DNA of 64,000 nucleotides, taken from contig CAUJLY010000001.1 of NCBI GenBank assembly GCA_963281155.1, positions 7,812,001 to 7,876,000 of the forward strand. The letters are read 5' to 3'. Position numbers and translations under genes: made by a program. The notes below the pieces were generated by a model. That model saw nothing but the letters and a program-made list of their open reading frames with translations, was not told the origin of the DNA and made no database searches. The stretch comes from Rhabditophanes sp. KR3021. Its lineage: Eukaryota > Nematoda > Chromadorea > Rhabditida > Alloionematidae. This document shows positions 10,401 through 21,629 of the stretch, piece by piece; the first letter of the stretch is position 1, and every line of letters begins with the position of its first letter.

Positions 10401-12361
10401 TTATAAAGATACTCTCTTAGATTGGTTACAGAGATCAATCCAAAAGTCTGCTCGATTTTCAAAGAAATGATCACTCATTTCAGGAACAAGATTAATTTTC
10501 AAACATTTGTTGGGATTTACTTTTGTCGCAGGGTGCCAAAGCTCGGTATAGTTTTCACTTCCTGGTTGTCCATTTGGATTGCTGTATTTGGCGAAGTTGG
10601 TCCAGAATTTGGTCATATTTTCCACAACAAGAAGATCATCCGCTGTGAAGTCCCAGTTTGAAATTATTCCGACTTGGACAACTAAATTAAATGATAAAAT
10701 ACTAGTGAACAAATAAAGACTTACTATGACTAATATCCCAACAATGAGTACTTGCCACATATGGCGTTTTATATTTAAGTAAGCCAAATTGTTTTGGAGT
10801 ACAATAAGTGAAAATATAAACATAAGGTTCAACGCCATTCTCCAAGCAATTGTTTACACTTCTTTTAGTTCCAATGTTTACAAAAAGATCTGAAAAGAAA
10901 CGGCCAATATGTTTTGCGAATTCTGTCTTGTTCTTATGATCGAAATCATTAGCTAAGTAAAGTGAAAATGCCTTTGACCTCAATTCTTTGAAATTGGGGA
11001 ATTCAGATTCAGGAATTAAGTGAGCAATTACATCTTCCATATTTCCAGCATGACCATGTTTCATAAACATTTGGAAGATCAAACCTTCTGCTTCACAGAC
11101 ACCGATCAATTTCGGTTTCAATACAGTTTCCAATTTAAGTTCTTCCAATGATTTAGGAAGGAAGTTACCATCTATTCTTGGTCCGATTTCTATCATTGGC
11201 TTTGCAATAGACTCAATATCATTATCCCCAAGTTTCAAAGATGTTGCAAAATTAACAGCTGGTAATTTCCTTAATGAGTCAAGAAGAGTGTGACTGTCTC
11301 TTTCAAAAATGCCATTTTTAGCAGCAATCGCATAAGACCTTTCAACAACAGTTTTACTAACTGACCAATTACATTGAGCATTTCCGCCCATTGGAATAAG
11401 CTTATGAAAAAGATGCTTTGTGTGAGGTGAAAATTCCAACAATTCGACAGCACAACCTCCAGCACTCTGACCAAATATAGTTACATTTCCTGGATTTCCA
11501 CCGAAACGGGCACAATTGTCTTGAACCCACTCTAAAGCCAACTTCATGTCCCATAAACCATTATTTCCTGGACAAATTTCATCTCCTGTACTAAAAAATC
11601 CCAAATATGCAAGTCTATATTGAATGGAAACTACAACAACATCTTTGCTTGCTAAATATTTGGAGATTCCAATGTCCTAAAAATGTGTTGATGATTAACA
11701 TTTATAAGAATTTGTGTTATCATGGTACATGATTAACAATCTTTAAAGTAATAAATTAAAAGTTAACAACTCTAAATGCTTTTTAATGACATTTTGATAA
11801 AAACATACTCCGTATTTGATTGATGAATCGCTAACAAAACCACCTCCTGAAATTAATTCATTAATATGTGAATCATCCATTTTTACATACCATGGATATA
11901 AACCATCACAGCCAAACCATCAGGGTATTGTTCTTTTTTTTTGTTTAAAGGTGCGAAAACATTTAAATAAAGACAATCTTCACTTGATTCATCTCTTATG
12001 TATTTCATCCAAAAGAACAAATCTTTTTGAACAGAACGTGGCCCGAATTTGTAACATTTTCTTGGTGTTGTCCATTTTTCAGCAGGTATTGGCTTCTGTA
12101 AAATTCATATTACAATATATCTACATATACTTTGAAAATCACCTTAAATCTCAGTTCACCTAACGGTGGCGTAGCAAACGGAATTCCTAAAAACGCGTCC
12201 TGGAAATAATTTAAATAAATATTTACCTAACATTATAAACTTACAACTTCCCTTCCCTCATCGGGAATAATTCTTTTACCAATAATAGGTCCAGTAGTAA
12301 TCTCAACATGACTACCTTCAACATCTTTTCCCTTAAACAAATGGTCCAATGTATTTCCCAT
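10401..12361 (-). CDS. type-B carboxylesterase
   Basis: Six exons (12361-12245, 12199-12143, 12095-11891, 11846-11809, 11676-10725, 10681-10401), all with consensus splice sites and matching phases, give 549 residues, the usual length for the cholinesterase/carboxylesterase family. The oxyanion-hole motif HGGGFV is made across an exon junction. The nucleophile Ser210 lies in FGQSAGG, the acid is probably Glu336 in GVCEAEG and the base His450 in STHCWDI, so the triad is complete. There is no signal peptide; the N-terminus begins MGNTLDHLF, like intracellular nematode gut esterases. It should hydrolyse carboxylic esters such as lipids or xenobiotics; the substrate cannot be read from sequence. 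The start is the only ATG before the conserved first strand. Confidence 0.92.
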
Positions 12362-13382
12362 CTTGTTAGACAAATTAGAGAAAAAGATTTGTGGTTGAAA
12401 TGTTTAAAAATAAAACTGAAAAGGTATTTATTTTGTTGGAGTTGATTAAATGAATAGTTTGTTTTATGATAAAGGGTATAGACATACAAATAACATTCAA
12501 ACTGATAACGTATTATTATTTATAAGATGATTAAAAATAGAAAGTACAATCCTTCTCGCTATAAGCACACAAAAGGTATAGTGAAATCTAAACGGTAAAA
12601 TAAAGTAATAATAATATGAGTTTTAGTGATTTTTCCCAAAACAAGCTAATTAAATTTAAATTTAAAATATGTGCTTAAACTATCAATGCCCATAAGTCCC
12701 AAATCGAAGCACTAACAAACAATACACACATAAATAAGCAAACCAAGATATATTATATTAAAATAAGAAATTGAGTCGACACAAAATACTATATATTTCG
12801 AGTTGTTGAGTTGTAGTGATAATATAGGGGCTCTCGGAAAAGACAAAATAGTTTTGTCGTTTGGGTGTCGGTCATCTCTATCCTTCCTTTTCTAAATACA
12901 CTATCCTCGAAAATAAACATACACACATATTTAACATTTAAATTCATATATGTTTAAATATAATTAAAATAAAACCAAAGGGCGCGACGTATATTAACTT
13001 TTTTGGAGAGGTTCACAATAATGTTTTATACAAGGTAATTATCGTTTGAGGATCAATCAGACACTCTTTAGCTTACTTTTTGCGACAAAATGTGTCTATA
13101 TAATTAAATATGACAATATGTAGATTGTTAATGGGAAATGTAGTATGTAGCGATAAAAACAAAACAATATTTGTACTGATTAGGATGATTCACAAGATAT
13201 CAGGTCATGCGTGATATGTTTGCATAAAATATGATGAAATTTTGTCTTTTAAAGTGTAAAAAGAAGGAAAAATTAAAAGTATTCTTTATGAAATAACTTT
13301 TATTGACATTATTTGGTGTACAAATAGAAATTTTATAAAAATGACGTTTTCCGGAAATGATGAATCAGTTTTCATATGTTAT
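12362..13382. other. intergenic, no gene seen
   Basis: AT-rich spacer upstream of the esterase; it may hold its promoter. No supported feature. Confidence 0.5.
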
Positions 13383-13981
13383 TTAAGTACCTAATTGTTT
13401 ATAGAGAACGGGAACATAGTTGTCATATTTATCTTGATAATAATTTCCTGCAATCAGATTGCTTGGGTTGTGTGTTTGGCAAAATCAGCCATTTTGAATC
13501 CTCCACGATTATCGCCACTTGTATTTGTAAGATTGCCGTGTTCTTTGCAATGATTTTCCCTTCTTATTTGTAGACAAGATAAACGTAACGATGAAAGTCT
13601 GTTCCAGATGGAGGGCCAATGCCCACATCTTATGAAAGAACGTCTCCTTTTGTTACATCGTTTCCTGGAATATTGACAACGAGTCAATGATGCCATTTTC
13701 TATAAATTGGTTCTTTTCTATAGGAACATAAGGATCTATGAATAAAATAAACTTGATTACATCATTACTTGTTCAAGTTAAGTACCTGTCATATCAAGAG
13801 TATAAAGGAATCGTTGTCAGCCTCAAAGAAAACAGTTGTTTGATACTTAATTTGAGTAGGAGTCAGGATATTTCCAAGCTTAGCAATAAACCATTCCCAA
13901 ATGACACATTAACTATTTTTCTGGAGTTACTGAAACAACATCTAAAACGAATTATTCTTTCTCAAAAGCTTCTGAAGTCAT
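13383..13981 (-). pseudogene. PEBP-family pseudogene (phosphatidylethanolamine-binding protein)
   Basis: On the minus strand the whole PEBP fold can be followed in pieces: start codon region at 13981, LGNILTPTQIKYQTTVFFEAD, a remnant 44-50 nt intron inside the YTL-x-MTDP motif, a WHH-LVVNIPGNDV block, GIGPPSGTDFHRYVYLVYK, TSGDNRGGFKMADF and the end block YDNYVPVLYKQLGT with TAA at 13383. Reading it needs several changes of frame, and stops interrupt it: TAA near the N-terminus, TGA where the second W of WHHWLVV is expected, and TAA codons in the middle. Functional family members bind lipids or nucleotides and regulate kinases; this copy cannot encode one. Nearly all family blocks are present, so decay looks fairly recent. 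Confidence 0.85.
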
Positions 13982-14974
13982 TGTTGCAAAAGTCCTATAA
14001 AAGAGGAATACAATATTAGACACTAAAAATAACAAAATATTATATTTTGCATTGATAGACAGTAAAATGATAATATTAATAAAGAAACTAGCGACGTAAG
14101 CATATTCTTAAACATGACCGAAATAAAATGAATAATACATTTGTAATCAACAAAATAACAACTAGTACAAATAATCTGACCTATAACTTTTTGCAAAAGA
14201 AGTTAAATTGATTAATGATGAAGCAAGCTTCAATATGATACTCACTTTTTTGGCCTGATTTCAACTGGATATGTAAAAGTAATGTAATGGGAAGTTGTAC
14301 ATTACAAATTATAATATGCATAAGAAATATTAAAGAGCGAAATTTATGTTATTTACTCCGGTGTTGCACCTGATAACAATATGGCGAGGTAGTTAAAATA
14401 AGTCTTTATTAAGCGAAAGAGTACATGAAACAGGCATAAGTAACTTAAATGTTAAGTATGGTTACAAAGTTTATATGAGTGATTCTTACGTAATACTCGT
14501 AGATCTCTCAACTTTGTAGGTTGGAGATAGAGGGTAATAATAGAAAGTTTCAAGGGTGATGCCTATAATTATTATGGAAATAAATATGTGAAATAGAATC
14601 TTGTGTTAGACTGGTAAATGTGTATGAGTATTTATACCTAATCACAACAACAGTCAAAGGTAAAAGTATCACGCAACATTTAAAATTGTCTATCTAGAGG
14701 AGGACACTATACTACACAATTAACTTGTCTTACATAGCAGACATGATCAAATAGTGATATGTTTCCAACACATGTATTATCATTTTTTATCTAAGCAATG
14801 AGACATCCCTCTGTATCAAAGTATACCCTCTTCTATCCCAACATTTATTATTGTAAGCAGACATTCGTGCTTACCAATTTTTTAATAATTTACATCTCAT
14901 TCTGTCCTTAACATATCCTTTATTTCAGAATTTAAATTTTATTTCATTATGGAGTCTGACTCTTCAAGCGAAGG
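13982..14974. other. intergenic, no gene seen
   Basis: Spacer with a possible upstream acceptor of the PEBP pseudogene near 13998. No other supported feature. A possible LTR-like stretch around 14340-14640 could not be confirmed. Confidence 0.4.
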
Positions 14975-15403
14975 ATGGACATACAAGTCGTTTATAAAGT
15001 TCTAAGAACTCGACGTCGTGACCATGATTTACAAGCTTTAGTCTGGTGGGAAAACTGTGCGAGGAAAGATGCAAACTGGGAGTATGTTGACAATAATTTG
15101 GATGTAAGTTGATTTCCATCTACTTAATTTAGAATAACATTCAATTTATTAATTATGTGGCTAGAAACAAGCAAATATTGGAACGGACGAATAACAAATT
15201 GATTAGGAAGAATCTAACCATTTTGTCTAAAAAAAGAGGTAGACCATCAAACAAAAATACTCAAGGACTTGGTAGTACTTCTGAAGAAAGTGAGACCCGT
15301 AATTCTCCCAAAAAAGAAACGTTAGTTCTTAATTATGAATTCGTATTAATTAACTTATACTGCCTGCAGGGTTGCAATTGTTCAACATATCCATCTTATT
15401 TAG
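14975..15403 (+). CDS. small chromodomain protein with AT-hook
   Basis: Proposed exons 14975-15103, 15133-15320 and 15370-15403 (introns 29 and 49 nt, phases consistent) give 116 residues. Residues 6-60 read as a chromodomain: VVYKVLRTRR (first strand with an aromatic), ALVWWENC aligned to the family's VKWKGY, NWEYVDNNLD aligned to TWEPEENL, and a C-terminal helix. A basic AT-hook-like KKRGRPS follows. This suggests binding of methylated histone tails and DNA in the nucleus. The 29-nt first intron is unusually short, and an upstream ATG at 14949 is out of frame (acidic SDSSSEG reading), so a frameshift or missing exon is possible. Chromodomains also occur at the end of some retroelement integrases; no integrase is seen here. 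Confidence 0.5.
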
Positions 15404-15658
15404 TTTGTGTTTCCAGAAAAGCTGGGTCAGGATATACACTATCCAAACAACACATATTCTTTTTTCTAATAAACAAGTTAATTCTTTTCCTCAGCCGTTC
15501 TATTACATCTACTAATTGACACATCAATTAGATTTTAACTATATTTTTATAATATGAATAATAAAAAAGTAACATTGTCTTTGACCCACTTTTCTGGCCA
15601 TAATAATTTGTCCATTAAACTGGAGTGCATTGAATAAGTATATATTCTACTTCCACTG
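15404..15658. other. short spacer
   Basis: The downstream frame of the chromodomain gene stays open to 15519 in another phase, so the last exon may differ from the proposed one. Nothing else seen. Confidence 0.3.
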
Positions 15659-16627
15659 CATCAGGATGCTCGAGAAATATATCCCGAAAGAAGCTATTGT
15701 GTAAAGACAATTCTTAGTTAGAGCGACAAACCAACTGGTAATGAGTTACAGGTTGTCTCAACCATTTTGTGTCCTCCTACAGAATATTTCAAATTTCTAC
15801 ATTAAAGAGACCTAACTCTTTGTTTAAGGTTAACTTCAAACAGTTTGTTTGATTATGAACAAAGTTGCGAAACAAACGAAATTATTTACTGTTAATTATA
15901 ACTTAAACTTGATAGAGAAATGTTTTATGTGTCGATTGCAACCGGTATTTTAAAACGTGCCAATAAACCTAAATTTGTAAGTATTTTAATAAATACTTGT
16001 ACGAAGTAGTATGAACCTTTAATCATATTTATACAATGACCTTAATCGAAATCAACAAGAACACTTTGTATTCAAATTATGCTACATAAATAAATTTGGT
16101 AACATAATGTTTTCCTGGCAAAATCTCTTAATGGAAATGGCTTCATCTAGAAAGAGGGGGGAATGATCGAACGGAAATAGACCGATTGCAAAGGAAAATA
16201 AGATTAATAAAACCTTTCCGTGTCTGATGAACATTTTGATTGCCAACCATCTTTAATTTTATATAAACACAGTAGCGCCAATCTACTGTTAGCATTTCTT
16301 TCAAAATACATCCACCTACAAGCAATATGGCGTCTCTTATTCATTCTAAATAGGTGGGTCCGTTTGTGATATTGCTTATGATCTATCCTAAAACAAGATT
16401 AAACTCAGCATTATACAGCATTATAAACCTTTATTTTTAATCGAGTCAACTCTTACCCATAATAAACACAGCTAAATAGTGGATATTTTTCAATATTATG
16501 TACTGTTGATTACCACCTCCATTGATGTAATAGTAATAATTAGAATAAAATAAACTAGTTAAAAGTTATTTTTTTTCCATGATAAAAAAAAAAATTTTTT
16601 AAGTCAAACTGAAGGCATTACCTACAG

Positions 16628-16699
16628 TCCCAGCTAGTATAGTGGTGAGTATCCGCGCCTGTCACGTGCGAGACCAGGGTTCGATTCCCTGGCTGGGAG
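16628..16699 (+). tRNA. tRNA-Asp (GTC), copy A
   Basis: 72 nt, no intron. The acceptor stem TCCCAGC pairs with GCTGGGA, followed by discriminator G. The anticodon loop CTGTCAC carries GTC, and the anticodon stem CGCGC/GTGCG contains one G-U pair. A-box-like TAGTATAGTGGTGAGTA and B-box GGGTTCGATTCCC form the internal pol III promoter. The D-arm and T-arm agree with eukaryotic cytosolic tRNA-Asp. It is identical to the copy at 53374. Confidence 0.97.
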
Positions 16700-16703
16700 T
16701 ATC

Positions 16704-16708
16704 TTTTT
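16704..16708 (+). terminator. RNA polymerase III terminator
   Basis: A run of five T residues begins four bases after the tRNA 3' end, the normal pol III stop signal. Confidence 0.8.
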
Positions 16709-17813
16709 GTCAACTCGGAGCTAATTGCTTTCTTCGCTAAAAACAACTTTTTGACTGTTTCATTGCATTACAACCAAAATTAGAGACTTAGCAATTATTT
16801 TATTCAATAAAAAGGAATATGGATAATAATAAGACGCTTTTTGTGATGGGATCTGTATTTATTATTACTGAGCATTGCCACCAGTTTGCACCGAATCTCT
16901 CAGAGTTGAATTTATTAAAAAGTATCGTCCAAATATTAGTAGGGACAAATGTGTTTAGGCATAGTTTCAATGACAAACGAATCAACTGTATTTTGGTGTA
17001 ATCAAGGATTAAAACAAATATAATGGTTGTGATATTCTTAAATAGTATAAAATCTTTAATCTTCTAACTAATGTAATAAATTTATTAAAAAGAAGATGGT
17101 GACTTACTAAAAATTGAAACAGTCTAAAAATAACTCATGCAAAGAAGGACAGCTTAAATTAAAACAAATGATTAATTAATCCGATCATTAACGTCGTTGG
17201 ATTAAGGACTATTTAAATGAACCTTTAGTTTGGATTTAATATTAAGGATTGTTAGTGTACAAACTATAATGCACCGTTTCATACTCAACTCACCATACTA
17301 CAAGCAATAATACGTGTGCACTTCAAATCGACGTTATGAAAACTGCATCTGCTTAAATTAAGTTTTTATATTTAAAATTCATGAACAAACACACTATTAT
17401 GGCTTATTGTTTCAAATTGATAAACAGTGAAACTTATAAACATTTAGTTTACAAAGCTCTTATTAATAACTTTATATTGATTATCAAATCTTAACTCATA
17501 AATTATCATACCACTTCTTATTATGTAGCAATTCAATATTAAATTCGTCAAATGTCGATATTTTTAGTGATGGTTTATCGTTGTACTGGCAGGAATCAGA
17601 ACATCTGTATAACATCTGTTTCTTCAACCGATCATTTATTTCAAAATGGTGTAAATGCCTCGACTTATCTAAATTACTGCATCACTTTTTTCAACGAACA
17701 TGAATCTTAGTTGTGTATTTTTACAACACAAATAAGTTATAAAAAAGGAGGTTAATTTAAAATGCAAACAATTATGACAGTTGTTGGAATTGCAAAAATG
17801 TGTTGATGTGAGA

Positions 17814-18227
17814 ATGAATTCATTGTCAGCTTTTGATGGGATAATTCATAGTGATACTTCTATGTTACCATTTCTTATAGATCAATTAGGTATTACTGAA
17901 GCTTTAAGAAAGAAGGTGAAGATGGTTAATGAACAATTAAAGACACCACGCGGGAAGCAAACTTTGTTTTCTTTATTTTACGGACAATCTTATGGATATA
18001 TTGGGTCGTCTAGATTTGTTTATGACGTTGAAAATGGTCTGTTTCCAGAAAAGAAAAGTCACTCTAAAAACAAATTAGAAAACTTTAGTTTGTATGCTAA
18101 AAGTCAAATGATTTTACCGTATGATTCGGCTGAACATTCTAACTTCAAGCTGAAGATCTTCTATTATGAAACTTCAGATAAACAAAAGCAAGACAGCTAC
18201 TTGTCATTTGATATCTTTAGCTTCTAG
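17814..18227 (+). CDS. hypothetical protein
   Basis: Open frame of 138 codons from ATG at 17814 to TAG, followed by AATAAA at about 18270. The frame extends upstream without an ATG to an acceptor-like ACAG at 17780, so this may be a terminal exon of a longer gene. The protein is mixed alpha/beta in appearance, contains FSLFYGQSYGYIGSSRF and ends in DSYLSFDIFSF. No signal peptide or membrane segment. I do not recognise the family. A 52-codon ORF at 17552-17710 upstream could be an earlier exon, but no convincing splice join was found. Confidence 0.5.
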   Translation: MNSLSAFDGIIHSDTSMLPFLIDQLGITEALRKKVKMVNEQLKTPRGKQTLFSLFYGQSYGYIGSSRFVYDVENGLFPEKKSHSKNKLENFSLYAKSQMILPYDSAEHSNFKLKIFYYETSDKQKQDSYLSFDIFSF

Positions 18228-18429
18228 TAAACGTCTTGGTTATATTTTGTTTGTTTGTGCCAATCTTTAATAAATATTATATATGTAAACTACAACCATG
18301 CATTACTGGATTTATTGCAGGCAATGCAGTGATTTAGCATCTTTTTAGAAGTGGTTTTCCTTATACTAATAAACTAATTGATTGTGTGTCGTTTTGGCTT
18401 AGTCTTATTAGGGCTACTGACTAGTGTTA

Positions 18430-18887
18430 TTATTTGTTTTTGCTATTGGATAATGTCCTACTTTAATAATATTTTAATTCATTCCTCATTACATGGCAAA
18501 ATAGTTTTTCTATTGTATATTGCTATTTTCATCTTATTTCGTTTTATTATATGAAAAAACGATAAATTCTAATAATACTAACGGCCATTGGAGCTTTCAT
18601 TCTAATTATAATTGCAAAATTCTGGCCGGAAATCATTCTCTTATTTCTGCTACCATCTATTTAAAACTATTTTTGGATGCTCGGCATTGGTACTTATCAA
18701 ATAATATGAGAAACAATTATTTAATGGATACATAACTGTATTTTCTACAGAGTCTGATTTATTTAATTTGGCTGGATTAATTTTCTTTACCTTGAGCTTT
18801 AATCCACTCATCATTTGCATTGACTATTTTAGTCGTATTTTTTCAAAGCCAAATATCACTGAAGTGACACCTTTTGAAAAGAATTAA
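18430..18887 (+). pseudogene. multi-pass membrane (receptor-like) relic
   Basis: Three hydrophobic stretches appear in order on the plus strand but in different frames with stops: KIVFLLYIAIFILFRFII, then ILIILTAIGAFILIIIAKFW, then, after a TTTCTACAG acceptor-like site, LAGLIFFTLSFNPLIICIDY ending FEKN and TAA at 18885. The spacing of hydrophobic segments and the NPLI-x-x-IDY motif resemble the last helices of nematode serpentine receptors. Some breaks might be introns I cannot place; otherwise it is a dead receptor. Confidence 0.35.
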
Positions 18888-20119
18888 GTTCCAAGACTCC
18901 GAGTATTATATATAATCCTAAAGTAACAAAATCATTAAGTAATCCCCAGTATTAAAGTTGAAGATGTAGTACAATCACCTTTCGTTGATCTCACATATAT
19001 TGTTCATCATGATGTTATTCATGTTAATGATGACATTAGTAATATTATTACCTCATTTGTTTTATATAATTGAAATTCAGAAACAAAATCATATGTTCAA
19101 TAATCTTGAAGTATAAACAAGAGGTCAAACTTTCCTGGCTACTCAAAAAGGCAAGGAATTAATTGTATTTAAAAAATAAATAACATTAATAGATTGTACT
19201 ATATCAAACCCCAGTATTAATGCAATTCCTAGAAAAATATAAAATCTCCCATAAAAAGATCTTAGTTTAGGGGTCGAAACATTAGAACTTCTAGAACGGA
19301 ACCAGTGAATAATAACTACTTTCCCGGGACAAAAATGCAAAAACTGATACTGAAGCTAAATTTCAAACGAACTTTAAAAATCACGTTTAAATTACCATCT
19401 CAAATCCCATTCAAGTTATTACAATAAACACCATTAAAATTGACCTTCAAATAAAAAACAATGACCATCCCACAATTAACACTAACCAACCAAATACCTC
19501 GGCATAAGAAATTTATTTTAGCATATTGAAAAAGAGTGGAACAAAACTTTAGTCAAAAATAACAAATCCAAGTAAATACCAAACCAATAATCAACTGACA
19601 TTACTCATAACCTTAACCACTATAATATCTCTCTAATTAGCACTTATTCAGTCAAAGCCTCTATTTTGAAAATCGTCGGGCATGGCAAGCACCTTTCCCT
19701 TATATGTACGTATAAAAAGCACACAGCAATGACTCCAAAGCTCTGTCACCATATCATACAATACTTTCATTTCTTATTATATAATTTACCAAATTTGTCA
19801 TCTTAAATAAATTTTTCTCCAACAGCCATACATCGTTTTCGTAATTAGGTTCATATCACTAGTAATAATTTTAAACATGTGGTTTTAATTACAAATTTTT
19901 TCTAAAGAATACCTATAATAGAATATTATAGTAAGCATTAAATAATATTTACTTGTTTGCATACACATGTTGTTTTTGCTTTTTGTTGAAGTATTAACAA
20001 AACTTCATATGCTATTTAGGTGATAACTTCAATATTTTTGTTAATTGTAATGAATTAAAGAGATTGTTTTTCATTTTAGAATATATTATCTGTCTGCAAC
20101 ATTTAAAAACTATTCGGAG
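18888..20119. other. intergenic, no gene seen
   Basis: 1.2 kb AT-rich spacer. A TTTTAG acceptor near 20079 is the likely trans-splice or UTR splice site for the next gene. Confidence 0.45.
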
Positions 20120-21328
20120 ATGAACCAAATTCCTTATGAAATTATTAGTGGCGGAACTTATGTTTCTTCGGTTTTGTTCTGGATTGTGTATTTTCATACC
20201 GTTCGCAAGGTGTACCGACAAAAGACATTGCATACTCATTTTCGGATTAATTTTATTGCTTATATTAGTGGGCTAGCTGTTAAGAGTCTTTTGAATACGA
20301 TTGTTGCTACGATTAAGATAATTCAAAAATATTTTAGAAATGAGTTGTTGTGGAAGGAGACTGCTTCTGTTAATTGGTTGGAACAAGCCCGTGGCATTTT
20401 AATCAATTATTGCCGATTTCTCCTAATTCTTTTGATTGCTGAAAGATTGTTCGCTCTTTTTAACAAAATCCGGTACCATTCAATGTACAAACCTAAGACA
20501 TTAGCATGTATCATCATTGTCCTCTTTGTAGCAGCTGTCATTTTAAGATCACTCACCATCTTCGACATCCTTGAACTTCCTTGGTATTACAACTGCACCG
20601 TTGGCATCGACTTCGCCTCAGCTTTTACATTTTTGGCAATTTACTGCTACATAAGAAGTGTTTTTAAGCATCAAAACAGAATCGAAGAAAAATTAAGTAC
20701 CAAACACAGCGTCGTTCACACATACCATTCTGTCGTGGTACTTTGGTTAATGTGTATTAATATCTTCTTCTTACAAGCTCTTCTTAATACACTTTCACAG
20801 ACAGTTCTTTTTGCTATTCAAATGGATAAAACACAATTTTCAATTTGTTGGTTTGCTTTATCTGACTTCATTGCCTCCTATAGCTGTTTGTGTTACATTT
20901 ATGAGAAGAATTGGATTTTGGATGGATTGGGTTTTTGTTTGAAACCTTGTTGGTCATTGAGGAAGCCGTGTTTGAATAAAATTGGTATTTCCGTAATGGA
21001 TAATGCGTGGGTCCACAACCGGGATGTTTTGAATAGGAAAATTGGAGGGTCTCGGGTAGTTGTTATAGTTGAATCACCTACTAAGATGGAAACTAATCAT
21101 ATTGGTGAAGTTGGAAGAACTTACTTTGGCTTGATGCATGACCAGTGGAATAGACCGATTCCGAAAATGAATAAAAACTTCAAAGTTGCAGTTAAGACCA
21201 TCTCTCAAAACATTCAACAAAACCATGCCAACCCATACTTTCAACCCAACAATATCAACGCAAATATCCTACTCAGCAATGTCCACTCAACTATTCCTGC
21301 CGCCCATATCAATCCTCCATCAAATTAA
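20120..21328 (+). CDS. serpentine (7TM) chemoreceptor-like, long C-tail
   Basis: A single exon of 402 residues. Hydrophobic segments occur at about 12-27, 44-64, 95-115, 128-150, 160-180, 205-230 and 240-262, giving seven passes. After the third helix is LLILLIAERLFALFNKIRYH, which resembles the E-R-x-x-A motif of nematode Sra/Sre-superfamily chemoreceptors. The 130-residue C-tail is hydrophilic and N/P-rich and longer than usual. Such receptors sit in sensory cilia and detect odorants or pheromones; ligand unknown. Family level is inferred from topology and this motif. The gene is followed 300 bp downstream by another receptor of similar type on the same strand. Confidence 0.7.
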   Translation: MNQIPYEIISGGTYVSSVLFWIVYFHTVRKVYRQKTLHTHFRINFIAYISGLAVKSLLNTIVATIKIIQKYFRNELLWKETASVNWLEQARGILINYCRFLLILLIAERLFALFNKIRYHSMYKPKTLACIIIVLFVAAVILRSLTIFDILELPWYYNCTVGIDFASAFTFLAIYCYIRSVFKHQNRIEEKLSTKHSVVHTYHSVVVLWLMCINIFFLQALLNTLSQTVLFAIQMDKTQFSICWFALSDFIASYSCLCYIYEKNWILDGLGFCLKPCWSLRKPCLNKIGISVMDNAWVHNRDVLNRKIGGSRVVVIVESPTKMETNHIGEVGRTYFGLMHDQWNRPIPKMNKNFKVAVKTISQNIQQNHANPYFQPNNINANILLSNVHSTIPAAHINPPSN

Positions 21329-21629
21329 ATTAAACCATTTCTTACCTTAACAACTTCCTAATTATCACAATTAATTTAACCTTATTTATATTAAAAACTT
21401 CTTCACACTTCTTATTTACCATATCCCCCTTAAAGTTCATCTTTTTGTGGCACTTAACTGAAATAACAAAATTATCACGTTTTGTAGTCTTTGTTTAAAG
21501 TCTACCCATTAAAAAAACATTTTTTTCTCACATAACATACACTTAAAAAAGGTACTTGTTAATTAAAATGACATACTTTTTAATTCTAGTTTCAAAAAGT
21601 GGTTGTTATTGCTTATTAATTATTTTATA

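Larger units (their letters stand above)
15659..17505. repeat. segmental duplication, copy A (carries tRNA-Asp)
   Basis: About 1.85 kb that recurs at 52383-54254 in the same orientation with high identity (scattered substitutions and short indels). Homology starts at CATCAGGATG and ends near the CTCATAA motif at 17500. No terminal inverted repeats, no target-site duplication and no recognisable transposase are visible. The two 60-codon ORFs inside (16143-16325 minus, 16819-17001 plus) persist in both copies but differ mainly by amino-acid-changing substitutions, so I do not treat them as genes. Confidence 0.9.

Noticed and set aside
13738..14019. Plus-strand ORFs over the PEBP pseudogene (also 13376-13573)
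   Set aside because: They are antisense to clear PEBP blocks.
14340..14640. Possible solo LTR (GGTGCAACACC-like end)
   Set aside because: No matching second terminus, target duplication or gag-pol sequence was found.
16143..17001. Two 60-codon ORFs kept in both duplication copies
   Set aside because: Their differences between copies are mostly amino-acid changing, and neither protein has recognisable features; persistence follows from the recent duplication.
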